A DNA stretch of 60,424 nucleotides from Terriglobia bacterium (GCA_009841225.1 VXMF01000026.1:1-60424), one strand, 5' to 3'; shown: positions 1-9,006, numbered from the stretch's first letter. A program made the numbers and translations. The notes: generated from the letters alone by a model not told the origin.

Positions 1-2
1 TC

Positions 3-113
3 CACCCCAAGCACATCCACAAGGCCCTGCGAAAGTACCTAGGCGTCGGGGACACTGCAAATAGTCTGCGGTTCCCGTTCAACAACACCGAAGAGCTGCC
101 GCTGTTCTCCTAG
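3..113 (+). CDS. C-terminal end of an unidentified gene (truncated by window edge)
   Basis: An open frame enters from the left edge and stops at TAG 111-113. It gives 36 residues that begin HPKHIHKALRKYLG and end ELPLFS. The stretch is basic and then polar, with no membrane segment. I do not recognise the family. Only the end is visible, so no function can be given. It is followed by about 370 nt without a convincing gene. Confidence 0.4.
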   Translation, partial: HPKHIHKALRKYLGVGDTANSLRFPFNNTEELPLFS

Positions 114-481
114 GCGGCGCTCATCCGCAACCACTGGCAGAGCCAGAACTGCCTGCACTCCGTTCGCTCCGCTCCCTCCTTCGGCCGCCTCAGGCACCAT
201 CGCGGGGAAGGAGGGACTCCGCCAAAGCCGCGGCGGATATCCCCCAGATCTGTGAATTTTGTTGGTTATTGGCAGATTGTTGAGAACTAGTCGTTGGAAT
301 AGCGAAATTCGCATTGACCAGAAGGCCCGGCGGCCCTATGATGCGGCCAGCCGAACGGGCTGAGTGCCGAACAGGCGAAAGGGGATCCGGCCAGCACGAT
401 CACTGCACTGAGCTCTTGGTTGCATCAACTCGGACCTCGCCGGTGACCGAATCGGCTGCGGAACCCCGCACGGAGGACGGG
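114..481. other. Intergenic region upstream of the TonB-dependent receptor
   Basis: No convincing gene is seen. The first half is G+C-rich and holds an inverted repeat. The stretch 250-310 is clearly AT-richer than its surroundings and probably carries the promoter of the receptor gene, though I cannot fix a -35/-10 pair with confidence. Confidence 0.4.
173..216. repeat. Inverted repeat, possible terminator
   Basis: Perfect 9-bp arms TCCCTCCTT (173-181) and AAGGAGGGA (208-216) flank a 26-nt loop. It lies 60 nt after the stop of the truncated first gene, so it may end that transcript. There is no T-run, so a terminator role is only a suggestion. Confidence 0.35.
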
Positions 482-3400
482 ATGCAATCCAAGACCAGAC
501 TGTACGCAATCCTAGCCGCATTCTTCGCTTGCGCCGCAACACTGACTGCACAGGTCGACACGGGGGTGCTGAGCGGCACTGTTTCCGACGCCTCGGGAGC
601 GGTCATTCCGGGTGCGAGCGTGGAGGTCCTCAACACCGCCACGAACTACCAGCTGACGCGGGAGACAAACGCTTCCGGATTGTACGTTTCCCCCCCTTTG
701 CCACCGGGACCCTACCGAATCACGATTTCCAGCGAGGGCTTTCGGACGGTGGCGAAAGAAGTCGCGCTGAACCTGTCGGAGAGAATCGCGGTCGATTTCG
801 AACTCGAAATCGGTGCCGTGGCCGAGTCGGTCGACGTGGAGGCCATCGGGGCGGTCCTGCAGACCGAGACCGCCACTTTGAGCACGTTGCGGTCCGAGCA
901 GGAAATCAAGGAACTCCCGAACATCTCCCGGAACTTCGTGGACCTGATGCGCTACAGCGCAGGAGTTGTTTTGGCCCAACCGCATAACTCTGGCCTGCCG
1001 CTGTCTCAGATTCGCGGTAGCACGGTGTCGTCCGTGAACGGTGGCACCGTGGTGGACAACAACTTCGTGATCGACGGCCTCCAGAACAACAGCAACCATC
1101 AGGGCCAAGGCGTGATGGTATTCCCTGAGATTGAAGCGCTCGAGCAATACCGCGTGGAGACGTCCGCACCCGACGCGCGTTTCGGAAGAACGGGCGGGAC
1201 GCTGAACATGGGCTACAAGTCCGGCACCAACGAATTCCACGGATCGGCCTTTTGGTTTCTGCGCAACGATGCCCTCGACGCGAGGAATTTCTTCAACACC
1301 GGCGACAAGACCCCGCTGCAGAGGAACATGATGGGTGGCACGGTCGGCGGGCCGCTCGGCCGCAAGGACAGCTCGACATTCTTCTTCCTCTCGTATGAGG
1401 GGACGCGAACACGTCAGAACACCACGAACATCGCAAGCGTCCCAACGAACCTGATGAGGAGTGGGGACTTCAGCGAGGTGACCGGCAGGAACCGCATATT
1501 CGATCCGCTCACATCGACTCGGAACGAGGCGAACAGGCTCGTCCGCGAGCCGTTCGCAAACAATTCGATTCCGGATGCACGCTTCAGCCCACAGGGGCTG
1601 GTGGTCCTGCGGCACTTCCCGGATCCGACGGATCCTGGCCTCGCGGCCAACTTCACCACGGCTGCCCGCAACACCCAAGATACCGACCAAGGCACGGTCA
1701 AGATCGATCGGGACTTCAGCGGAGGATCGCGCGGATTCTTCCGCCTAACGAGAGGCCGGGCCGATTTCGTCAATGGGTTCGCAAATATCCTGGGCCCCGT
1801 GGCAACCCCGTTCGTCCAGGTCCAGGCGCCGGCGACACAGATCGTGGTCAGCCACACGCAGATCATTAGTCCCAGAACCATCAATCAAGTCCGCATAGGA
1901 TTCACGCGCGAGGACTTGAGAGGCACTTCTCTGAACGGCGACCGTAACACCGCCGAGGAGTTTGGGATTCCAAACGTAAACGTGGATGAGTACACGACCG
2001 GGCTGTCCGGCATCACCGCCGCCGGGTACCCACGTATTGGAGACAACTTTTGGAACCCGGCAATCCTGCCAATGAACAACATTCAGTTCAGCGACAACTT
2101 CGAGATGACGCGCGGCAACCACAGCTTCCGGTTCGGGTTCGATGCGGTGCGTCGCCACACCAACGGCTTCCAGACTTCTAGGCCTCGAGGAGACTTCGGA
2201 TTCTCTCTCAGATTCACGAACAATCCTGCCAACGCTAGAAACACGGGATTCGGCCCTGCTGAGCTGCTGCTTGGGAAACCCGCGACGGTCCTGCTCGTGT
2301 ACATGCAAGGAACTCGCGGAATGCGCAGGACCGACTACGCAGGCTACTTCCAGGATGACTGGAAAGTGACTCAGAGATTCACGCTCAACATCGGGCTCCG
2401 CTGGGAGCTTCTGGCGGACTACCCGCAGACCGAAGTTGGCGACCGGCTGATTCAGTTCGATGTAGAGTCTGGAAATCCTGCTCCGGTCAACCAAGGCCCG
2501 TTCCCGTGGAGAAGTGGCATCGCGAATGATCTGAACAACTGGGCACCACGCGTGGGGATGGCGTACCGGATCAGGAACAGCACTGTCCTGCGTGCCGCAT
2601 ACGGCATCTACTACAACGGCCAGCCGATCCACCTCAACGCGGGCCTGCTCGCGCAAGCGCCATTCTTCGTAAACACGAGAGTCGTCAACGCCCAAGGCAA
2701 TTTCGAGGGTGCCCGAGGCCTGGCCGACGGGCCGCTCCGGACCAGGGAGCTCCTCTCTCCGGGGCAGAGTCGGCGGGGCTATGATCCCAACAGCTATGCC
2801 ATTCCGTACACGCAGCAATGGAACTTCGCGATCCAGCAACAGCTTCCGGCCCAACAGCAGCTGACCGTTGCTTACGTGGGATCGAAGGCGACTGCACTGC
2901 GTCAGGGGATCAACTTCAACCAGGCCGTACCGGGAGCCGGGCCCGTCGCCCGCCGACGACGCTGGCCGAATCACGCGAATGTGCTCATCATTCAGACTCG
3001 AGGCAATTCCAACTATCACAGCCTCCAGACCACCATCCGAAAGCACTTTTCCAGGGGCTTGCAGTACCAACTCAACCACACGTGGTCGCACAACATCGGA
3101 GAAACAACCGGCGGCTTGCCGATCACGGATTTCTCCGGGAATCGGGGCAACAACACCCTGGACCTTCGCCATTCGGTCAACGCGACCGTTGCATATGACC
3201 TGCCGATCGGCGCCGGCAAGGCGCTGCTCGGCGACGCATCCGGCGTTCTCGACCAGATCGTCGGCGGATGGAAGATCAACGGGTTGATGACTTTCACGGA
3301 CGGCTATTGGTTCAGTCCAGCCGGGCCGAACACGCTGAATATCGGCGAAGGAACCAGACCGGACCGGATTGCTGACGGGAATCTGCCTGACAACCAGCAG

Positions 3401-3718
3401 ACGATTCAGCGGTGGTTTGACACCGAGGCATTCGTTGCACCAGGCTTTCGGCAGTGGGGCAACTCGGGGCGCAACGTGCTCCACGGCCCGGGAACGAAGC
3501 TGGCGAACGTTTCGGTCCACAAGAACTTCAGCGTCGGCGAGGGGAAGCGGCTCCAGTTCCGGGCCGAGTTCTACAACTTGACGAACACGCCGCAATTCAA
3601 CAACCCGGCTTCGAACATCCGATCGCCTGCCGTGGGGCGAATCACCAGGGCTGGCAGTGAGAATCGGTTCCAACGCACGCAGCGACTCGTGCAATTTGGA
3701 TTGAGGTTCGTGTTCTGA
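482..3718 (+). CDS. TonB-dependent outer-membrane receptor (Oar-like, carboxypeptidase-regulatory domain)
   Basis: A 1078-residue outer-membrane protein predicted to import a bulky ligand, probably an oligosaccharide or peptide, using energy passed on by TonB. The ATG at 482 is chosen because GGAGG lies 5 nt upstream and it opens a signal peptide with a hydrophobic core ending LTAQ; an upstream in-frame start at 314 would give an unlikely 56-residue leader. A carboxypeptidase-regulatory-like fold (residues about 25-110, VLSGTVSDASGAVIPGA) is followed by a plug-like region (KELPNISRNFVDLM) and a long beta-barrel rich in Asn, Gly and aromatic residues. The chain ends FGLRFVF, the aromatic terminus expected of barrel proteins. 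No SusD-like gene is adjacent, which fits the acidobacterial Oar-type receptors. The substrate is unknown; nearby Tat oxidoreductase and sulfatase genes suggest sugars. Confidence 0.92.
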   Translation: MQSKTRLYAILAAFFACAATLTAQVDTGVLSGTVSDASGAVIPGASVEVLNTATNYQLTRETNASGLYVSPPLPPGPYRITISSEGFRTVAKEVALNLSERIAVDFELEIGAVAESVDVEAIGAVLQTETATLSTLRSEQEIKELPNISRNFVDLMRYSAGVVLAQPHNSGLPLSQIRGSTVSSVNGGTVVDNNFVIDGLQNNSNHQGQGVMVFPEIEALEQYRVETSAPDARFGRTGGTLNMGYKSGTNEFHGSAFWFLRNDALDARNFFNTGDKTPLQRNMMGGTVGGPLGRKDSSTFFFLSYEGTRTRQNTTNIASVPTNLMRSGDFSEVTGRNRIFDPLTSTRNEANRLVREPFANNSIPDARFSPQGLVVLRHFPDPTDPGLAANFTTAARNTQDTDQGTVKIDRDFSGGSRGFFRLTRGRADFVNGFANILGPVATPFVQVQAPATQIVVSHTQIISPRTINQVRIGFTREDLRGTSLNGDRNTAEEFGIPNVNVDEYTTGLSGITAAGYPRIGDNFWNPAILPMNNIQFSDNFEMTRGNHSFRFGFDAVRRHTNGFQTSRPRGDFGFSLRFTNNPANARNTGFGPAELLLGKPATVLLVYMQGTRGMRRTDYAGYFQDDWKVTQRFTLNIGLRWELLADYPQTEVGDRLIQFDVESGNPAPVNQGPFPWRSGIANDLNNWAPRVGMAYRIRNSTVLRAAYGIYYNGQPIHLNAGLLAQAPFFVNTRVVNAQGNFEGARGLADGPLRTRELLSPGQSRRGYDPNSYAIPYTQQWNFAIQQQLPAQQQLTVAYVGSKATALRQGINFNQAVPGAGPVARRRRWPNHANVLIIQTRGNSNYHSLQTTIRKHFSRGLQYQLNHTWSHNIGETTGGLPITDFSGNRGNNTLDLRHSVNATVAYDLPIGAGKALLGDASGVLDQIVGGWKINGLMTFTDGYWFSPAGPNTLNIGEGTRPDRIADGNLPDNQQTIQRWFDTEAFVAPGFRQWGNSGRNVLHGPGTKLANVSVHKNFSVGEGKRLQFRAEFYNLTNTPQFNNPASNIRSPAVGRITRAGSENRFQRTQRLVQFGLRFVF

Positions 3719-3746
3719 CGGAATCCGCTGCCCTCGCTTCCGGAGC

Positions 3747-3773
3747 GGGGGCGGCCAATCAACGGTCGCCCCC
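3747..3773 (+). terminator. Hairpin after the TonB-dependent receptor
   Basis: GGGGGCG (3747-3753) pairs with CGCCCCC (3767-3773) across a 13-nt loop, starting 29 nt after the receptor stop. The stem is strong but no T-run follows, so termination is inferred. Confidence 0.4.
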
Positions 3774-3944
3774 TCGGTAGACAGGCTGTGGGGGCGGGCC
3801 GAGACGAGCGCAAGCGTACCCGCCGTCCAAGGAGCAGCCCCACATCGGTGCTGCCTCCGAGACCTGCCTCGGCAACACGTGAGGCTTGATTGCCGATAGT
3901 AGCGCTGATGCTGCCATCGACATTCATGAGTGGGCAGGTACATG

Positions 3945-3950
3945 TATAGT
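3945..3950 (+). promoter_or_regulatory. Probable -10 element (TATAGT) for the Tat oxidoreductase gene
   Basis: TATAGT, directly preceded by TG, lies 58 nt before the ATG at 4009 in a gene-free stretch. The -35 is poor (TTCATG at 3924-3929), so this would be an extended -10 type promoter. Confidence 0.4.
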
Positions 3951-4008
3951 GCAATGTGTGGACGAGGTTTCGGCACTGGACCGGACCCTCTCGGTAAGGA
4001 GCACTGCC

Positions 4009-5358
4009 ATGGATACCAAGCTCGCTTCTAGACGTTCGTTTCTGGCACATGCCGCTGCCGCTCCGGCGGTCGCCGCCGCGCCTGCGGCTTCGCGCGTCCT
4101 CGGAGCCAATGACCGCATCAACATCGGCATGATCGGCACCGGCTCGAAGGGCCGCTCACATCTCCGCCGGCTAATGACTCGGGCCAGCGACCAAGACGAC
4201 GTCCGCGTCACCGCAATCAACGACATCTACCGCAAGCGCCGCGAGGAAGCGCTGGGTCTTGCGCAACTCGGCGGAGAGCGAGCCTACGTCGACTACCGCG
4301 AGTTGCTCGCGGAGCCGGACATCGATGCGGTCTGGATTTCGACCCCCGACCACTGGCACGCCACGATGGCCTTGGACGCTCTTGCCGCGGGCAAGGACGT
4401 TTACCTAGAAAAGCCGATGACCTACACCATCGAGGAGGCGCGCCGGATTGCCGAGGCGGTCGAGAGCACCGGGCGGATCCTGCAGGTAGGCAGCCAGCAT
4501 GTCTCGGACCAGCGGTACCACGAGGCCCGCAAGGTCATCGACGAGGGCTGGATTGGACCCGTGGTCTGGGCGCAGAACACGTATTGTCGGAATTCGCTGT
4601 ACGGCGAGTGGAACTACACCGTCGATCCCGAAGGAACGCCCGAAAATATCGACTGGGACAAGTTCTTGGGCAGCGCGCCGGCACGGCCGTTCAGCCCCGA
4701 GCGCTTCTTCCGCTGGCGCAAGTACTGGGACTACTCTGGCGGGATCGCGACCGACCTTTTCTACCACCGCCTCGCCCCTCTGATGCTGATGATGGGCAAG
4801 AAGTTCCCGACCCGCGTTAGCGGCCACGGCGGGATCTACGTGCATCGCGAACGCGAGGTCCCTGACACCTACGCTACTGTCATCGAGTACGGAAGCCACT
4901 ACGTCAACCTGTCCGCCTCGATGGCGTCTGCGGCGGGTAATGTCGGCATGCCCACCGTGGTGTATGGGCACGAGGGAGCGATCACCTTCCTGCCCGATGC
5001 GATCGAAGTTAGGCCCGAGTACCAGTTCGCCTCGAAATTCCGCGAATCCACTGGTCAAGATGTCCTGCGTATCGAGGTAGAGCAGCCGGACGTCAGCAAC
5101 GCTCACATCGGCAACTTCCTCGATTGCATGCGCGACCGTTCCAAGCCCGCCTTCGACGCTCAGTTCGGCTATCAGGCGATGACGGCGATTCGGCTTGGCG
5201 TGGACTCTTATCGCAGCGGTCGGATGATGGCATTCGATCCGCACGGTCAGCGGGTGCTTCCCTTCGCCGGGCCGCGGCCGGGCTACGAGGGTTCCGGCAA
5301 GAACTTCGAGGAGCCGCCGCGGCGACCGCCTCGCAACCGGCGCCAGACGAGCGGATAG
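4009..5358 (+). CDS. Tat-exported Gfo/Idh/MocA family oxidoreductase
   Basis: A 449-residue NAD(P)-dependent sugar or polyol oxidoreductase, exported folded with its cofactor. The ATG at 4009 follows AAGGAG with 7-nt spacing and opens a twin-arginine signal (SRRSFLAHAAAA). The Rossmann motif GMIGTGSKG comes next, then the family signature with the catalytic lysine in EKPMTYTIEEA and the lid strand WNYTVDPEGTPENIDWDKFLG, typical of the acidobacterial and planctomycete Tat subgroup. A His-rich region (FYHRLAPLM) lies in the C-terminal domain. The sulfatase gene starts 42 nt downstream on the same strand. The exact substrate cannot be read from sequence; oxidation of a glycoside or inositol-like sugar at C3 is a reasonable guess. 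Glycoside hydrolase GH109 shares this fold and is the main alternative. Confidence 0.9.
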   Translation: MDTKLASRRSFLAHAAAAPAVAAAPAASRVLGANDRINIGMIGTGSKGRSHLRRLMTRASDQDDVRVTAINDIYRKRREEALGLAQLGGERAYVDYRELLAEPDIDAVWISTPDHWHATMALDALAAGKDVYLEKPMTYTIEEARRIAEAVESTGRILQVGSQHVSDQRYHEARKVIDEGWIGPVVWAQNTYCRNSLYGEWNYTVDPEGTPENIDWDKFLGSAPARPFSPERFFRWRKYWDYSGGIATDLFYHRLAPLMLMMGKKFPTRVSGHGGIYVHREREVPDTYATVIEYGSHYVNLSASMASAAGNVGMPTVVYGHEGAITFLPDAIEVRPEYQFASKFRESTGQDVLRIEVEQPDVSNAHIGNFLDCMRDRSKPAFDAQFGYQAMTAIRLGVDSYRSGRMMAFDPHGQRVLPFAGPRPGYEGSGKNFEEPPRRPPRNRRQTSG

Positions 5359-5388
5359 GGCCTTACCGCACCGCGCCGGCGGCTTTGC

Positions 5389-5394
5389 TACCGT
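5389..5394 (+). promoter_or_regulatory. -10 element TACCGT just before a start codon
   Basis: TACCGT ends 6 nt before the ATG at 5401. A transcript starting about 7 nt after the hexamer would begin at or next to the A of the start codon, giving a leaderless mRNA. The same arrangement recurs at other genes in this window. Confidence 0.4.
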
Positions 5395-5400
5395 TTTTGC

Positions 5401-6840
5401 ATGGTTTACCGCTGTGTCGCTGCATTGTTGCTGGTCTGGGCTTTCGCTTCGGCCCAAGACAAGCTCAACGTCTTGTTCATCGCTACCGATGACATGAACA
5501 ACGATCTGGGGACCTACGGGCACCCCGTGGTCACGACGCCGAACTTCGACCGGCTGGCCCGCCTCGGCATCCGCTTCGACCAAGCCTACTGCAATTACCC
5601 GGTGTGCAATCCGAGCCGAGCGTCGCTGATGACGGGCCTCTACCCGGACCAGACGAAGGTCCGCAACAACGCCGTCTACTTCCGGAACACGATCCCGAGC
5701 GTCAAGACGCTGCCACAGATGTTCCGCGACAACGGCTACTTCGTTGCTCGCGTGGGCAAGATCTATCACTACGGCGTCCCCACGCAGATTGGCGAGAACG
5801 GCCTGGACGACCCTGCCTCCTGGGACGAGCGTGTCAATCCCCGAGGCCGTGACAAGTGGGAGGAGGACCAGATCTACACGATCGATCCCGTGACCGGAAA
5901 CCTAGGCGGCACCCTGAGCTGGATGGCCCAGGACGGCACTGATGAGGAGCAGACCGACGGGATCGGCACGACCGCAGCGATTGAGCTGCTAGAGCGGAAG
6001 CGTGACCGGCCCATATTCTTGGCGATGGGCTTCTACCGCCCCCACACGCCGTATGTGGCGCCCAAGAAGTACTTCTTCCAGTACCCGCTGCACATGGTGC
6101 GGTTGCCGGCCGAGCCGCTTGACGATTTGGTCGATATACCGCCCGCGGCATGGGTGGACCGCCCCTTCCAGCTCAACCTCCCGTTGAGGAAGCAGCGCGA
6201 AGCCATCCAGGCATACTACGCCTCGATCAGCTTCGTGGATGCCCAGCTCGGCCGCCTGCTGGACGCCTTAGAGCGCCTGGAGATGGTGGACAACACGCTC
6301 GTCGTGTTCTGGTCCGACCACGGCTACCACATGGGAGAGCACAAGCTCTGGCAGAAGACGACCTTGTTCGAGAATTCGGCTCGCGTGCCGTTCTTCATCG
6401 CCTCGCCAGCGCACCGCGAGACTGCCGGCCTGAGCACGCGCTCTCTAGCCGAGCTGGTGGATGTGTACCCCACCTTGGCGGAGCTCTGCGGCCTCGCCCC
6501 TCCCAAGCACTTGGCCGGAAAGAGCTTGGTGCCGATTCTTGAAGACCCCACGCAGTCCGTCCGCGACTCAGCTCTCACTACGTTCGATACGAATGACCGA
6601 GTGAATCCTCGGCGGCCGTTGCGTCCCAGAGCCGTTGGCTACACCGTGCGGACGGATCGCTGGCGCTACACCGAGTGGGGCGCGGACGGGGCAGAGGGGG
6701 TTGAGTTGTACGACCACTGGACTGATCCCAAGGAGTACGTGAATCTTGCCAAGGCACCCAGCCAGCAAGGCACGGTCAAGGACTTGAAACAGCTGCTCAA
6801 GCGGCGGGTCGCCGCGGCCACGGCGGCACCGGACCTGTAG
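5401..6840 (+). CDS. Sulfatase, iduronate-2-sulfatase-like
   Basis: A 479-residue type I sulfatase that would remove sulfate esters from a sugar in the periplasm. A signal peptide (VAALLLVWAFASAQ) is followed by the metal ligands D30-D31 (FIATDDMNND) and the formylglycine motif C69-N-P-S-R73, where the Cys must be oxidised by a maturation enzyme not present in this window. VVFWSDHGYHMGEHKLW holds the second Asp-His metal site. This HGYHLGEH-type motif is typical of iduronate-2-sulfatase relatives. The length matches the family. It follows the Tat oxidoreductase closely but has its own -10-like element, so it may be transcribed separately. True substrate unknown. Confidence 0.92.
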   Translation: MVYRCVAALLLVWAFASAQDKLNVLFIATDDMNNDLGTYGHPVVTTPNFDRLARLGIRFDQAYCNYPVCNPSRASLMTGLYPDQTKVRNNAVYFRNTIPSVKTLPQMFRDNGYFVARVGKIYHYGVPTQIGENGLDDPASWDERVNPRGRDKWEEDQIYTIDPVTGNLGGTLSWMAQDGTDEEQTDGIGTTAAIELLERKRDRPIFLAMGFYRPHTPYVAPKKYFFQYPLHMVRLPAEPLDDLVDIPPAAWVDRPFQLNLPLRKQREAIQAYYASISFVDAQLGRLLDALERLEMVDNTLVVFWSDHGYHMGEHKLWQKTTLFENSARVPFFIASPAHRETAGLSTRSLAELVDVYPTLAELCGLAPPKHLAGKSLVPILEDPTQSVRDSALTTFDTNDRVNPRRPLRPRAVGYTVRTDRWRYTEWGADGAEGVELYDHWTDPKEYVNLAKAPSQQGTVKDLKQLLKRRVAAATAAPDL

Positions 6841-7031
6841 ACCAGTTCCAGAGACGTCTTCTGCTCAGCGACAGTCGCGACCAAGCCGCCACATCCGCCT
6901 AGCAACCGTCAGCTTCAAGTGCGCTACCCTCGGCTGTACCGCAGGCGAGCGACTTGAGCCGCTGCGTGCCGGATCCCTTTGATGAACGGCATCTTGTAGC
7001 AAGTTGGTTGAAGGAAGCAGGACACGTCATC

Positions 7032-7277
7032 ATGCGAACCGTCAACCTCACCGAGGCCAAGACGCATCTGTCGCGTCTAGTTTCGGCCGCTGCCAACGGC
7101 GAGCCGTTTATCATCGCCCGTGCCGGTAAGCCGTTGGTGAAGGTAGTTCCAATTGACTCACCCGGGCCGGCAATGCGACGGCGAACGGGTTTCTTGAAGG
7201 GGATGATCAAGGCCCCACCTGCTTTCGACCGCATGGGAACGGATGAGATCGAGGGGCTGCTTGAGGGAGACTCGTGA
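7032..7277 (+). CDS. Phd/YefM-type antitoxin
   Basis: An 81-residue antitoxin that would bind DNA and neutralise the PIN toxin encoded next. MRTVNLTEAKTHLSRLVSAA and GEPFIIARAGKPLVKVVP are the classic Phd/YefM N-terminal fold. The C-terminal half (KGMIKAPPAFDRMGTDEIEG) matches the toxin-binding tail seen in antitoxins paired with VapC-like toxins. I chose the ATG at 7032 because the homology starts there and CAGGA lies about 9 nt upstream; the longer in-frame start at 6954 adds unrelated sequence. The stop overlaps the toxin start in GTGA, so the two are translationally coupled. The operon is probably autoregulated, but no clear operator was found. Confidence 0.88.
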   Translation: MRTVNLTEAKTHLSRLVSAAANGEPFIIARAGKPLVKVVPIDSPGPAMRRRTGFLKGMIKAPPAFDRMGTDEIEGLLEGDS

Positions 7278-7810
7278 GATTGCTACTTGACACCGATGTG
7301 CTGATATGGGTGACAGCCGAGCCGGACAGAGTTTCGAATGAGGTGCTCCGGATCTCCGAGAGCCTCGAGACGGAGCTCGTACCCAGCGCCGCCTCGGTCT
7401 GGGAGGTTGCGATCACGCGTACTTTGGGGCGTGAGGACTTCGACGTTGATCCGCGCCTGCTGCGAATAGTCTTGTTGGAGAGCGGCTACTCGGAAGTTGG
7501 CATCACCGGCGCACACGCAGCTGCAGTTGCTAGTCTTCCACCCTTCCACAAAAACCCGTTCGATTGGATTCTAATCGCGCAGGCTCTAGCCGAAAGCTTC
7601 ATGCGCCTAACTGGGGACCCCATAGTCGCGCAGTACCCCGGGCCGATCATGAGAGTATGGGCGAGCCGCCTCGTTTGCCACGCTCATTCAGGAACCCGCT
7701 TCTGTGGCCGCTTTCACCACCGGGGTGCGGAGCTTGCCGTGGTTCGTGGAGTAGTATTGTTGATCGTGGCACGGGGCTCGCAGGCTTCCGCCAGATCCCT
7801 GTTGCTGTGA
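7274..7810 (+). CDS. PIN-domain (VapC-like) toxin with abnormal C-terminal extension
   Basis: A 178-residue predicted Mg-dependent RNase toxin. The GTG start overlaps the antitoxin stop. LLLDTDVLIW supplies the first catalytic Asp, SAASVWEVAI the Glu, and KNPFDWILIAQAL the C-terminal acidic pair region. Relatives of this type usually end at about residue 128 after a motif like GPIMRV. Here that point is followed by TGG (7658-7660), so the frame runs on for 50 more residues with no resemblance to the family. A TGA-to-TGG change is the simplest explanation. The extension covers one copy of a 20-bp repeat also found at 38148. Whether the extended toxin is active cannot be told. Confidence 0.82.
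   Translation: MRLLLDTDVLIWVTAEPDRVSNEVLRISESLETELVPSAASVWEVAITRTLGREDFDVDPRLLRIVLLESGYSEVGITGAHAAAVASLPPFHKNPFDWILIAQALAESFMRLTGDPIVAQYPGPIMRVWASRLVCHAHSGTRFCGRFHHRGAELAVVRGVVLLIVARGSQASARSLLL
7714..7733. repeat. 20-bp dispersed repeat, copy 1
   Basis: The 20-mer TCACCACCGGGGTGCGGAGC occurs here and again, exactly, at 38148-38167. It contains the imperfect palindrome CACC...GGTG. This copy lies inside the aberrant tail of the PIN toxin. It could be the end of a degraded mobile or REP-like element. Confidence 0.6.
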
Positions 7811-7823
7811 CGAGGGCCAACCA

Positions 7824-8462
7824 ATGAACTCAATGCTCGACACCCTAAATCGCCGGGGATTCTTGGCTGCGGTCGCGGCCGGCATGGCGCTTCCAGCCGC
7901 CGATGCTGCCGAGGACAGCTTCGAGCCGCTGTTCAACGGCAAGGATCTCGACGGCTGGGAGGGAGATCCGTTCCTGTGGAAAGTCGAAGACGGCATGGTG
8001 GTCGGTCGCTCTCCGGGCATCGCCTACAACGACTTCCTCACTACGACCGAGGAGTACTCGGATTTCATCCTGCGGTTCCAGATCCAGCTCGTAGACAATG
8101 TCGGCAATAGCGGCGTGCAGATCCGCAGCCGCCGGGTCTCGGGCTCGATGGAGATGATCGGCTACCAAGTCGACGTTGGCCCGAGCTGGTGGGGCAGCTT
8201 GTACGACGAGTCGCGGCGCAGGGTCACTCTGGCGGCACCTTCCGAGGCCACGATCAAGAAGGCGCTCAAGCCGACAGACTGGAACGACTACGAGGTGCAG
8301 GCGAGCGGCAAGCACATTGTGCTCAAGCTGAACGGGGTGGTCACGGTGGACTACACCGAGGAAGACGAAAGCATCGAGCAAACCGGACTTATCGGACTGC
8401 AAGTGCACTCCGGACCGCCGCTGGAAGCGAGATTCCGCAACATCCGCATCAAGCGCCTATAG
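7824..8462 (+). CDS. DUF1080 (3-keto-disaccharide hydrolase-type) secreted protein
   Basis: A 212-residue secreted concanavalin-like protein. GAGGG lies 6 nt before the ATG at 7824. A twin-arginine-like signal (NRRGFLAAVAAGMALPAADA) leads into FEPLFNGKDLDGWEG, the hallmark opening of DUF1080. IRSRRVSGSMEMIGYQVDVG, GSLYDESRRR and DWNDYEVQASGKHIVLKLNG are further family landmarks. Some DUF1080 proteins cleave 3-keto-glycosides made by Gfo/Idh/MocA oxidoreductases. That fits the Tat oxidoreductases at 4009 and 10238, and supports a periplasmic oxidise-then-cleave route for glycosides. That role is inferred from the family, not shown here. Confidence 0.9.
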   Translation: MNSMLDTLNRRGFLAAVAAGMALPAADAAEDSFEPLFNGKDLDGWEGDPFLWKVEDGMVVGRSPGIAYNDFLTTTEEYSDFILRFQIQLVDNVGNSGVQIRSRRVSGSMEMIGYQVDVGPSWWGSLYDESRRRVTLAAPSEATIKKALKPTDWNDYEVQASGKHIVLKLNGVVTVDYTEEDESIEQTGLIGLQVHSGPPLEARFRNIRIKRL

Positions 8463-8514
8463 ATCCCGTTGCCCTCAGCGCTGTCGAGTGCGCCCAACTC
8501 CATTGCGCGGGCCC

Positions 8515-8979
8515 CTACAGCAAGTCGAGCCAGTTCGCCTTGCGGCGGGCCAGCTCGCCAATGATCGGCACTTGCCACATATGTCCTTGCCACGCCATGT
8601 ACGCCGCTCGCACCCAGCAGGCTGCTACCACCAAGTGCATTAGGTTGGAGAGCAAGCCCTCGAGGAAAACGAACGAAAGCGTCCAGGTGAGCGCGGCGAG
8701 GATGATGGATGCCAGAGTCAGCAGCAAGCACTGGTAGCTGTGGAAGCGTGCAAATCGATTCTGGCTGTATGGCTCGATGATGAGCAGCGCCAGTGCTGGA
8801 ACCGGCGTGAAGTAAGCCAGCAGCCCAATCTGCCTCTCGTCAAATCCGCCCAGTTCCGATTCCGCGCCCGTTCCAGCCTCGTTCCGGGCGGTACCACTCG
8901 CATGGTCGACTCGAGCGCCGCACTGCCCGCAGTAGCGCGTGCCGGCGAGCTCCGCGCCACACTGCGTGCAGTACTTCAT
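8515..8979 (-). CDS. Zinc-ribbon membrane protein of the DUF4870 type
   Basis: A 154-residue protein. The start at 8979 is preceded by GGAGGG on the minus strand and begins MKYCTQCGAELAGTRYCGQCG, a four-cysteine zinc ribbon. After a polar linker come three to four hydrophobic segments. FARFHSYQCLLLT and the closing VPIIGELARRKA match the DUF4870/Tic20-like pattern. Function unknown; such proteins are thought to be small inner-membrane proteins. It is transcribed divergently from the glycerophosphodiesterase gene, only 35 nt away, so the two promoters must overlap. Confidence 0.85.
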   Translation of the reverse strand: MKYCTQCGAELAGTRYCGQCGARVDHASGTARNEAGTGAESELGGFDERQIGLLAYFTPVPALALLIIEPYSQNRFARFHSYQCLLLTLASIILAALTWTLSFVFLEGLLSNLMHLVVAACWVRAAYMAWQGHMWQVPIIGELARRKANWLDLL

Positions 8980-9000
8980 TGCTGCCCTCCGACAGACTGG

Positions 9001-9006
9001 TAGTAT
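9001..9006 (+). promoter_or_regulatory. -10 element TAGTAT for the glycerophosphodiesterase gene
   Basis: TAGTAT ends 8 nt before the ATG at 9015, with no ribosome-binding site between, which suggests a leaderless or nearly leaderless message. It lies in the 35-nt gap between divergent genes. Confidence 0.45.

Noticed and set aside
1745..3976. Long minus-strand open frame (about 740 codons) opposite the TonB-dependent receptor
   Set aside because: It mirrors the receptor gene, has an Arg/Val/Leu-rich antisense composition and matches no family; the receptor on the plus strand is unmistakable.
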